Origin: JAJNBA01 sp963842295
GTDB lineage: Bacteria; Actinomycetota; UBA4738; HRBIN12
Direction of reading: 5' to 3'
DNA: 64,000 bases
Assembly: GCA_963842295.1 (NCBI GenBank)
Contig: CAWJFY010000007.1
Location: 62,001-126,000 of the forward strand
Under the pieces are notes generated by a model that did no database searches, had not been told where the DNA came from, and worked only from the letters and a program-made list of their open reading frames with translations. Shown in pieces: positions 8,728 through 16,690 of the stretch. The first letter of the stretch is position 1. The number at the start of each line of letters is the position of its first letter. Position numbers and translations under genes: made by a program.

Positions 8728-10268
8728 GCTACCCGTCGCTGCTCGCTCGACCTGGCGAGAAGCACCTTCGCCCCGGCGGCCAGCGCCGATACCGCTGCGA
8801 TCCCGAGGAGCGTTGCGGCCAGGCCCATCTGGGAGCCGAATCCGGGCGGCGGTGGATCGCAGAGACCCTGGAGCGTGGTCCCCAGCCGTGCCTCGAGGCT
8901 CGGCGTGGTGCCGGCCAGGTTCTGCAATTGGAACGGGTCCGCGTCCAGATCGTAGAGCTCTCGTTCTCCCGTCTCGTAAGACGCGAAGAGATACCGGGCC
9001 GTCCGCACAGCGCAGTACGTGGGGACCGGGTTGGTTCCCCGGAGATGCTCGATCAGGACCGCGCGGCGCCACGCTCCCGACCGTCCCGCGAGCAGGGGGA
9101 TCAGGCTGTTCCCATCGGCGTCGGGAAGCTCCACGCCGGCGACGTCTGCGATCGTCGGCGCCAGGTCGATGTTGGCGACCACGTGGTCGTCCGTGCGGAC
9201 CGCCTCACCAACGACCGCATCGGCGCGCACGATCAACGGAACCCTGATCGCCTCCTCGTACGGCACCTCCTTCTTGATCCATCGATGCTCGCCCCACAGC
9301 AGCCCGTTGTCGGAGGTGTAGATCACGAGGGCATCGTCCAGCCGGCCGGTGTCCTTCATAGCGCCCATCAAGCGATCGACCGCCCGATCGACCGCCTGCA
9401 GTGATCGGTATTGGTTCCGCCGCAAGGTGTCGACGTACTCCGTGCGGTCCGGCCCCACCCGGGGAAGCACCCGGACATACCCCGGCTTGTCCGTGCGGTC
9501 CGCTTCGTTGAAGGAGGGAGGTCTCCACACCTGGAGATCGCCGAAGCCTCCTTCGTCGACCGGCGACGGGATCGCGGGGGCGTGCGGCGCCGCCGGGGCG
9601 AAGATCGCGAACACCGGGCCTTCGCTCTCACGGATGAAGTCCTCGGTCTGATCGGCCAGGACGTCGGTCGAGTAGTCGGCGGCCTCGGCGCCGTACCGCT
9701 GCACGGTCCCGTCGATCGTGAGGCCGTAGTCGAAGTACTCCGCGTGGACGAAGGCGACCCATCGGTCCCACCCCGGCGGCACATACCCGGAGAGCGCATC
9801 GGATTGGTAGGAGTCGAGGTACTTCCCGAAGAATCCCGTCCGGTAGCCAGCGTCGTCCAGCTTCGTGGCGATCGTGGTCGAGTCTTCGAACGACTTGAAG
9901 CCGCCGTGGAGACCACTTTGGCGATACACCCCCGTCGTGTGCGGGTAAGCCCCCGTCAGGATCGAGGCGCGGCTCGGACAGCACAGCGAGCTCGTGGTGA
10001 ACGACTGCGCGAAGCTCACTCCCCTCTCCACCAGCGATCCCTGCACTTCTGGCATCGCCCACAGCGTGTCCCATCGCTGGTCGTCGGTGACGATCAGCAG
10101 GATCGAGGGAGGGTCCGTCGGCTCATCCTGTGCCGCCGCCGATGGCGCCAGGGATATGGACAAGGCAAGGGCCGCCAGGAACGCGAACGCCAGGCGACGC
10201 GCCTTCCCCGAGCCGGAGGAACGTCCACTGAAGAAGGAAGCGAACGGGGAAGCGCCGGGGCCCTGCAT
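8724..10268 (-). CDS. Secreted type I sulfatase
   Basis: Exported sulfatase that hydrolyses a sulfate ester, probably on a sugar. A signal peptide (LAFAFLAALALSISLAPSAAA) is followed by the metal site TDDQRWDT and the full sulfatase signature SLCCPSRASILTG; the cysteine in C-x-P-S-R (about C96) would be converted to formylglycine. The C-terminus has a second hydrophobic segment and a basic tail, so the enzyme may stay membrane-anchored. It is closest in style to the N-acetylglucosamine-6-sulfatase group. A paralog lies at 39051-40487. The formylglycine-generating enzyme is not in this window. Confidence 0.88.
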   Translation of the reverse strand: MQGPGASPFASFFSGRSSGSGKARRLAFAFLAALALSISLAPSAAAQDEPTDPPSILLIVTDDQRWDTLWAMPEVQGSLVERGVSFAQSFTTSSLCCPSRASILTGAYPHTTGVYRQSGLHGGFKSFEDSTTIATKLDDAGYRTGFFGKYLDSYQSDALSGYVPPGWDRWVAFVHAEYFDYGLTIDGTVQRYGAEAADYSTDVLADQTEDFIRESEGPVFAIFAPAAPHAPAIPSPVDEGGFGDLQVWRPPSFNEADRTDKPGYVRVLPRVGPDRTEYVDTLRRNQYRSLQAVDRAVDRLMGAMKDTGRLDDALVIYTSDNGLLWGEHRWIKKEVPYEEAIRVPLIVRADAVVGEAVRTDDHVVANIDLAPTIADVAGVELPDADGNSLIPLLAGRSGAWRRAVLIEHLRGTNPVPTYCAVRTARYLFASYETGERELYDLDADPFQLQNLAGTTPSLEARLGTTLQGLCDPPPPGFGSQMGLAATLLGIAAVSALAAGAKVLLARSSEQRRVA

Positions 10269-10390
10269 CGCGGCGGAGCGTACCCCCTCGCGGTTCGCGG
10301 AGAGGAAACGGATCTGGCGTGACAACCGTTCCGGGCTCCCAGGCGTCCTACGATCGGTGACGGTCAACGATCTCGAGAAGGGGAACGAGA

Positions 10391-10900
10391 CTGGACGAAG
10401 CCGAGATCCGCGGGTTCCTGGCGCGAGACTACGCGCGCCTGGTGAACGCCGTGGCCCTTGCGTCCGGGAGCTACCCCGCAGCGGAGGACGCCGTGCAGGA
10501 GGCACTGGTTCGAGCATGGATGCGATCCGAACGAGGCGAGCGGGTCGAGTCGCTCCCCGCATGGGTGGCGGCGGTGGCGCTCAACCAGACGCGGAGTGGG
10601 TGGCGCCGGGCGATGGCCGAACGACGGGCCCGGCGGCTCTCGCCCGAGCGATCGGGTTCGGTCGCCTCGGCACCGACCGAGGAGCACGTCGACGTGGCGA
10701 GGGCGCTCGCAACGCTCCCCCGCCGGCAGCGCGAGGTGGCCGTCCTTCGGTACTTGCTGGAGATGAGCACCGCCGAGGTCGCGGCAGCGCTGGGGATCAC
10801 CCAAGGGACCGTGAAGAGCTCGCTCGCGCGAGCGAGAGCGCATCTCGTGGAGGCGCTCGCCGTGCATGAAGAGGTGACGAACGATGTCGAAGGTCGATGA
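10391..10900 (+). CDS. ECF-type RNA polymerase sigma factor
   Basis: Alternative sigma factor with region 2 (YPAAEDAVQEALVRAW) and region 4 (LPRRQREVAVLRYLLEMSTAEVAAALGITQGTVKSSLARAR). Region 2 needs residues upstream of the first GTG (10442); the frame stays open to 10361 without ATG, GTG or TTG, but a CTG at 10391 is preceded by AGAAGGGGAAC, a good ribosome-binding site. I therefore place the start at this rare CTG; GTG 10442 is the fallback and would cut region 2. The downstream gene overlaps by 17 bases and probably encodes its membrane partner. Confidence 0.8.
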   Translation: MDEAEIRGFLARDYARLVNAVALASGSYPAAEDAVQEALVRAWMRSERGERVESLPAWVAAVALNQTRSGWRRAMAERRARRLSPERSGSVASAPTEEHVDVARALATLPRRQREVAVLRYLLEMSTAEVAAALGITQGTVKSSLARARAHLVEALAVHEEVTNDVEGR

Positions 10901-11837
10901 CGAGCTGACGCGCCGGCTCCGCCGTGCCGAGCGCCCGGTGGACGGCGACGACGTGTTCGAGGGGTTGGAGCGTCGGCGGTCGCACCGCGAACGGGTCCGT
11001 CGTGTGCAGGGGGGTCTGTTGGCGTTCGCGGTGCTCGCCGCGACCCTCGGAGGCTTCGCAGCATTGTCTCGTGCCTTCCGCGAGCAGCCCGAGCGGCCGG
11101 CATCGCCTCAGCCGAGCGGTTCACCGAGCCCAGCGATCGCCGGACGTGACATCGGTCTCGGCGTCGCGATGTGCGACCTCGAGGTCCTGCACGGCATCGA
11201 CTGGGACGGCACCGGCATCGATGGCGCCGCGTGGACGGGCGCCCCCGTGGACGAGGACGGCCGGTGTTCGTCCTCGGCCGATGTGCAGCACGTTGTCGCC
11301 GTCGATCGGGACGGCGACGGGATCGCGGAGCAGGGATCCACGTCCACGCTCCGTTCGTGTCTGCTCTGCCGTCCGTTCGACACCATGGACCTGAACGACG
11401 ACGGCGTCCTCGAGCTCGTCGTCCTCGAGGAGGCGAGCAGCACGCCGACGTACTCGCTGTACGAGGTCAATCGCCCTGGTTCCGAGCGCGCCCTCGGCGT
11501 CTACCCGATCTTCGTCGCGCCACCGGGCGCGCCGGCGATGAATCTCGACCCCAACGAGCCGACCCGCTTCATGGTGGGCGGTGACGAGGGTTTCTCCGGG
11601 AGCATCGCGTGCGAAAAGGACGGACCAGGCCCGCCGATCCTTCGCTACACATGGGTGCGCGGTGCGGTCGACACAGACACGGAGCTGAGGGTGGACGTGA
11701 CGAGGCTCTCTTTCGGAGAAGATGGTGTGGTCCACATCGAGAGCGTCGACCGATTCAGCGTCCCGAGGAACCCCGAGCCCACCGATCTCAAGTCGACGGA
11801 GCCCGCCTGCGGCGTGGACTTCCACCCCGCCGCCTAG
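10884..11837 (+). CDS. Membrane protein coupled to ECF sigma factor (anti-sigma-like)
   Basis: No recognised domain by name. A basic N-terminus of about 45 residues precedes one membrane segment (GGLLAFAVLAATLGGFAAL) and a Pro/Ser linker; the outer domain of about 230 residues has two calcium-loop-like stretches (DRDGDGIAEQG and DLNDDGVLELVVLEE) as in FG-GAP/EF-hand proteins. The 17-base overlap with the sigma factor and the short cytoplasmic head fit an anti-sigma role, with the outer domain as a possible sensor. This is inference from layout; the classic zinc anti-sigma motif is absent. Confidence 0.65.
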   Translation: MSKVDDELTRRLRRAERPVDGDDVFEGLERRRSHRERVRRVQGGLLAFAVLAATLGGFAALSRAFREQPERPASPQPSGSPSPAIAGRDIGLGVAMCDLEVLHGIDWDGTGIDGAAWTGAPVDEDGRCSSSADVQHVVAVDRDGDGIAEQGSTSTLRSCLLCRPFDTMDLNDDGVLELVVLEEASSTPTYSLYEVNRPGSERALGVYPIFVAPPGAPAMNLDPNEPTRFMVGGDEGFSGSIACEKDGPGPPILRYTWVRGAVDTDTELRVDVTRLSFGEDGVVHIESVDRFSVPRNPEPTDLKSTEPACGVDFHPAA

Positions 11838-12950
11838 GCGGTCAGGCCGAGGACGAGCTCGTTCAGGAGCAGCATCCCGCGCTCCGTCGGGATCAGGTTG
11901 CCGTCGTCATCTAAGAGGAGGCCGCTCTCCAGATACGGATCGGCGCGGCCGTCGTCGACCCAGCTCGCCGGGATGCCCTGGAGGATCCGGAGGCGAAGGA
12001 ACACCTCCTCGAGGTAGGCGTCGGCGGGTTCGAGCTCCTCGGACCCGCCGACGGGAAGCTCGCCGCGTTCGACCATCGACAGGTACTCCTCCGGCGGGCG
12101 GACGTTCCACCAACGCCGGCCGTCCCGATACGCGTGCGCGCCGGCACCGAGCCCGACGTAGGGCCGTCGCTCCCAGTACCCCAGGTTGTGGCGGCACTCA
12201 TACCCGGGCTTCGCCCAGTTGGAGACCTCGTAGTGGCCGTAGCCCGCGTCACCGAGCAGCCCGCACGCCGTTTCGAACATCTCCGCCTGGAGGTCGGGAT
12301 CGGGCGCCGGTGTGTCGCCTCGCGCTACCTGGCGGCCGAGCGCCGTCGCCGGTTCGATCGTGAGCGCGTACGCGCTCACGTGCTCCGGCGACAGCGCGAT
12401 CGCTTCCTCGAGGGTCCGCTCCCAAGACTCCACGCTCTCCCCCGCGGCGCCGTAGATCAGGTCGAGGTTCACGTTGTCGTAGCCGGCCGAGCGAGCGGCG
12501 CGGAAGGCCCGGACGAACCGACTCCGGTTGGTGGATTCGCTCGAGCGCCGCGAGCACCGAACGGTCGAAGGACTGCGCGCCCATCGACAAGCGGCCGTAG
12601 CCCGCTTCCCGCAACCCGGAGAGCTTCTGCTCGTCCACGGTGTCGGGGTTCGCTTCGATCGTGACCTCCGCGTCGGGCGTCACGGCGAAGACGGACCGCA
12701 GCGGGCGAGCAGCGCCTTCAGGTCGGCGACCTCGAGCGTCGTCGGCGTGCCGCCTCCGAGGAAGACGCTCACGATCTCCTCGTCCTCCCACGAGGGCGCG
12801 GCGAGCTCCGCCTCCCGGAGCAACGCCGCCACGTATCGCGACGCCAGGTGATCGAGTCCCGGCGTACGCGTTGAAGTCGCAGTAGCCGCACCTCGTCAAA
12901 CAGAATGGGACGTGGACGTAGATGCCGGCGGCGTCCAGGAGCGGCCTCAC
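11834..12950 (-). CDS. hemW: HemW-like radical SAM protein, frame-disrupted
   Basis: HemW (formerly oxygen-independent coproporphyrinogen III oxidase-like) is a radical SAM protein that carries heme. The N-terminus reads GIYVHVPFCLTRCGYCDF with the CxxxCxYC cluster site. The protein continues in another frame (SVFLGGGTPTTLE), returns to the first (VTIEANPDTVDEQKLSGL), then shifts again (NLDLIYGAAGESVESW) to the normal C-terminus. The shifts fall near 12860, 12700 and 12535. All family landmarks are present in order, so sequencing indels are as likely as a true pseudogene. The GTG start overlaps the lepA stop (GTGA). Confidence 0.85.
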
Positions 12951-14746
12951 TTCTTCTTCGCCCCCTCGTCAGCGCGCAAGGCCGCGATGAACGCTTCCTG
13001 CGGCACGTCCACGCGACCGACCTTCCGGAGCCGCGCCTTCCCCTTCTTCTGCTCTTCCAGCAGCTTCCGTTTGCGCGTGATGTCCCCCCCGTAGCACTTC
13101 GCGAGCACGTCCTTGCGCTTCGCCTTCACCGTCTCCCGCGCGATGATCTTCGAGCCGATCGCTGCCTGGATCGCGACGTCGAACATCTGCCGAGGGATCA
13201 GCTCGCGGAGCCGCTCCGTCATCTTCTTCCCGTACGAGTAGGCCTTCGACCGGTGGACGATCGTGCTGAAGGCGTCGACGGGCTCGCCGTGCAGGAGCAC
13301 GTCAACGCGCACGACGTCGGACTCCTGATAGCCCCACGGCTCGTAGTCGAGAGACGCGTAGCCGCGAGTACTCGACTTCAGATGGTCGAAGAAATCGAAG
13401 ACGATCTCGGCGAGCGGCAGCATGTAGTGCACCTCGACCCGCTCGGGTGTGAGGAAGGTCGTGTCCACCAGCTCGCCCCGTCGCGACTGGCAGAGGTCGA
13501 GCACCGCACCCAGGTATTCCTTCGGGGTGATCACCGTGGCGAACACGATGGGCTCCTCGACCCGGTCGTAGGTCCCCGGCACGGGCATCTCCGCCGGGTT
13601 GTGGACGACGATCGTCTCGTCTCCACGGATCACGTGGAACTCGACGTTGGGCGCGGTCGCGATGAGCTCCAGGTCGAACTCGCGCTCGAGTCGCTCCTTC
13701 ACGATGTCCATGTGGAGCAGACCGAGGAACCCGACCCGGAAACCGAACCCGAGCGCCGTCGAGGTCTCCGGCTCGTAGCTGAGCGCAGAGTCGGAGAGCC
13801 TCAGGCGATCCAGCGCCTCGCGGAGCTCCGAGTAGTCGCCACCCTCGTTGGGGAACAGACCCGACCACACCATCGGCTTGGGCTCTCGGTATCCGGGCAG
13901 GGGCTCGCGCGCGGCGTGCTTGCCGGCGATCGTGATCGTGTCGCCGACCTTCGCCTGATGGACGTCCTTCAATCCGGTGACGATGTAGCCGACCTCGCCC
14001 GGACCGAGCAGATCGACCGGGAGGGGCTCGGGTGCCATGACGCCGGCCTCCTCGGCCTCGGACTCGACGCCGGTCGCCATCAGACGGATCTTCGCCCGGC
14101 TCGGCAGTTCGCCCTCCTTCACGCGGACGGAGGCGATCACACCCCGGTACGGGTCGAACATCGAGTCGAAGACGAGGGCCCGAAGCGGTGCCTCGGCATC
14201 GCCGACGGGCGCGGGCACGTGCTCGATCACCGCCTTCAGGAGGTCCTCGACGCCTTCCCCGGTCTTCGCCGAGATCCGCAGGATGTCGTCGGGATCGCGG
14301 TCGAGGAGATCGGCCAGCTCCTTCGCCCGCTGGTCCGGCTCGGCCGCCGGCAGGTCGATCTTGTTCAACGCCGGCACGATCGTGAGGCCCGCGTCCCGTG
14401 CCAGGTGGAAGTTCGCGAGCGTCTGCGCCTCGAGTCCCTGCGCGGCATCCACGAGGAGGATGGCGCCTTCGCACGCCTCGAGCGAGCGAGAGACCTCGTA
14501 GGTGAAGTCGACGTGCCCAGGCGTGTCGATCAGGTTCAGCTCGTACCCGTCGTGGTTGAGCCGGACCGCCTGCGCCTTGATGGTGATCCCCCGCTCCCGC
14601 TCTAGGTCCATGCGATCCAGGTACTGGGCGCGCATGTCGCGGTCCGCCACGGCGTGGGTCAGCTCGAGCAGCCGATCGGCGAGCGTCGACTTGCCGTGGT
14701 CGATGTGCGCCACGATGCAGAAGTTCCGGATGTGGGAGACGTCCAC
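12947..14746 (-). CDS. lepA: Elongation factor 4 (LepA)
   Basis: Ribosomal GTPase of the EF-G family that acts in translation under stress and in initiation. G motifs AHIDHGKST (residues 13-21), DTPGHVD and NKID are followed by EF-G-like domains and the LepA-specific C-terminus ending in Lys-rich residues. The 599-residue length matches the family. It is adjacent to hemW and divergent from rpsT, an arrangement common in bacteria. Confidence 0.97.
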   Translation of the reverse strand: MDVSHIRNFCIVAHIDHGKSTLADRLLELTHAVADRDMRAQYLDRMDLERERGITIKAQAVRLNHDGYELNLIDTPGHVDFTYEVSRSLEACEGAILLVDAAQGLEAQTLANFHLARDAGLTIVPALNKIDLPAAEPDQRAKELADLLDRDPDDILRISAKTGEGVEDLLKAVIEHVPAPVGDAEAPLRALVFDSMFDPYRGVIASVRVKEGELPSRAKIRLMATGVESEAEEAGVMAPEPLPVDLLGPGEVGYIVTGLKDVHQAKVGDTITIAGKHAAREPLPGYREPKPMVWSGLFPNEGGDYSELREALDRLRLSDSALSYEPETSTALGFGFRVGFLGLLHMDIVKERLEREFDLELIATAPNVEFHVIRGDETIVVHNPAEMPVPGTYDRVEEPIVFATVITPKEYLGAVLDLCQSRRGELVDTTFLTPERVEVHYMLPLAEIVFDFFDHLKSSTRGYASLDYEPWGYQESDVVRVDVLLHGEPVDAFSTIVHRSKAYSYGKKMTERLRELIPRQMFDVAIQAAIGSKIIARETVKAKRKDVLAKCYGGDITRKRKLLEEQKKGKARLRKVGRVDVPQEAFIAALRADEGAKKK

Positions 14747-14819
14747 GAGCCACTCATGCTACGAGTGAGATGGGCCGGGCCGGGGAGTTGAGAACCCGCT
14801 GGTAGACTCCCCGCTTCCC

Positions 14820-15089
14820 ATGGCGAACATCAAGTCCCAGATCAAGCGCAACCGCCAGAACGAGAAGCGCGGCGAGCGGAACAAGACCGTCCGGACGGCC
14901 CTCAAGACGTCGACGAAGAAGGTCAGGGCGGCCGTCGCATCAGGCGATGCCGACGAGGCAACGACCCTGCAGCGCGAGGCCTCACGCGCACTCGACAAGG
15001 CCGTCGCCAAGGGCATCGTGCACAAGCGGACGGCCGCCCGGCGCAAGAGCCGGCTGGCCAAAGCCGCGAGCTCGACCCCGTCGGAGTAG
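14820..15089 (+). CDS. rpsT: 30S ribosomal protein bS20
   Basis: Primary 16S rRNA-binding protein of the small subunit. The 89-residue basic helical protein begins MANIKSQIKRNRQNEKR, the standard S20 N-terminus, and has the KTSTKKVRAAV and KGIVHKRTAARRKSRL segments. Single-gene transcript between lepA (divergent) and a methyltransferase gene. Confidence 0.97.
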   Translation: MANIKSQIKRNRQNEKRGERNKTVRTALKTSTKKVRAAVASGDADEATTLQREASRALDKAVAKGIVHKRTAARRKSRLAKAASSTPSE

Positions 15090-15128
15090 CAGCGCGCTTC
15101 TTCGACACGTCCCTAGACTCGCGTCGCG

Positions 15129-15758
15129 ATGCCCGCTGAGCGCTCGAACCGATCGATGGAGCGGTACTACGAGCGCCGATCTGCCGAGTACGACGACTGG
15201 TACCTGGGCGCCGGGCTCTTCGCCGACCGGGATCGTCCCGGGTGGGAGGACGAGCTCGCAGCCGTCGAGGATGTGATCTCCACGCTCCCGCTGGCACGGA
15301 CCCTGGATGTCGCCTGCGGGACCGGCTTCATCACGAGGTGCTTCCGAGGCCGTGTCGTGGCGATCGATTCGAGCCCGGGGATGCTGGCGGAATCACGCGC
15401 CAGGCACGATCACCCGCTCGTCCGGGCCGATGCGTTCGCGCTGCCCTTCCGGAGCGAGAGCTTCGATCGCGTCTTCACCGGCCACTTCTACGGGCATCTG
15501 GATCCGGAGCAGCGAGTCCGGTTCCGGGCCGAGAGCCATCGGGTCGCCTTATCCCTCGTCGTCCTCGATGCGGCACTCCGCGATGATGTCGACTCCGAAC
15601 AGATCCAGGAACGAGTCTTGAAGGACGGGTCTTCCCATCGGGTCTTCAAGAGGTACTTCACCGCGTCACAGCTCTCGAGTGAACTCGGAGGCGGACGCGT
15701 GCTGTTCGAGGGTCGATGGTTCGTGGTGGTCGAGTCTTCCGCGTTCCTTGGGCGCTAA
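15129..15758 (+). CDS. Class I SAM-dependent methyltransferase
   Basis: Rossmann-fold methyltransferase with motif I LDVACGTGFIT near residue 58, an acidic motif II end (VVAIDSSPGML) and DAFALPFRSESFDRVF as motif III/IV. The protein has 209 residues. Substrate unknown. It starts 39 bases after rpsT and its TAA overlaps the holA stop on the other strand. Confidence 0.82.
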   Translation: MPAERSNRSMERYYERRSAEYDDWYLGAGLFADRDRPGWEDELAAVEDVISTLPLARTLDVACGTGFITRCFRGRVVAIDSSPGMLAESRARHDHPLVRADAFALPFRSESFDRVFTGHFYGHLDPEQRVRFRAESHRVALSLVVLDAALRDDVDSEQIQERVLKDGSSHRVFKRYFTASQLSSELGGGRVLFEGRWFVVVESSAFLGR

Positions 15759-16690
15759 CCGGCGATCGAGGTCACCAGGGTCGGCATCACGACCTCTCCG
15801 ATCGCGCCCGACTTCAAGGCCCGATCGGCCTCCGTGATGCGGTCGTGGAGCGACACCAGCTGCACCATCGAGAAGTTCTTCGCCTGCTGCTGGTAGCGGC
15901 GGGCTTGCCAGTCGAACCGAAGGCCCGCTTCCTTCGCCACCTGGGCGGGAGGCATCCTTTCCGGGAGGGAGCGCACCTTCAGGAGATCGCGGAGACGCGC
16001 GGCGATCCCCCCGAGGACCATCAGGGCATCGTCTCCGCCTTCCTCGATCGCCCGGAGAGAGCGGATCGCGCCGGGGAGATCCTTCCCGAACGCCCGGTCG
16101 CACAGATCCCAGGTCTTCTGCTCGCCGAGACCGCGGAACTGCTGGGCGACCTCCCGAGGTCCTACGCGCTGGCCGGGGAACGCGTCCTGGAGCTGCTCGA
16201 GCGCCGCGACCAGCTGACCGGGCTCGGTGCCGAGTGTCTCGACGAGGGCACGAGCCCCCGGGATCACCAGATCGAGCTCGCGTGCCTTGGCCCGTGCCAC
16301 GAGCCACGGCTCCAGCTCCTTGCGGGCGATGTCGACCTTGCGGACCTCACCGACCGGCTCCACGAGCTTCTGGAGCCCCGCGGGGACCTTCCCACGCTCG
16401 GCGAGGACGCAGGAGAGGATGAGCGTAGCGTCGGGGTCGGGAGCGTCGAGGTATCGGGCGATCTCCTCGAGGGTCTCCTTGCGGAGTGACTTGGCGTCGT
16501 TGACCAAGAGAGCGCGAGCCTCACCGAAGAGTGAAGGCGTCGCGAGACCCTGGAGCTCGCTCCCCTCCCAGGCCGCGGCATCGACCTCGGTCGCCTTGGT
16601 CTCTCCGAGGATCGCGAGCGCGGCTTCGCGCAGGAGGAATCCGTCCTCGCCCCACAGGAGCGTCACGGGAGGAGGGGATTTCACGCTCAT
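15755..16690 (-). CDS. holA: DNA polymerase III subunit delta
   Basis: Clamp-loader subunit that opens the sliding clamp during replication. The 311-residue protein starts MSVKSPPPVTLLWGEDGFLL, the usual delta N-terminus (a degenerate P-loop fold), and has the helical C-terminal collar region (GGIAARLRDLLKVRSL). The ATG overlaps the comEC stop in ATGA. The comEA-comEC-holA order is widespread. Confidence 0.92.
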   Translation of the reverse strand: MSVKSPPPVTLLWGEDGFLLREAALAILGETKATEVDAAAWEGSELQGLATPSLFGEARALLVNDAKSLRKETLEEIARYLDAPDPDATLILSCVLAERGKVPAGLQKLVEPVGEVRKVDIARKELEPWLVARAKARELDLVIPGARALVETLGTEPGQLVAALEQLQDAFPGQRVGPREVAQQFRGLGEQKTWDLCDRAFGKDLPGAIRSLRAIEEGGDDALMVLGGIAARLRDLLKVRSLPERMPPAQVAKEAGLRFDWQARRYQQQAKNFSMVQLVSLHDRITEADRALKSGAIGEVVMPTLVTSIAG

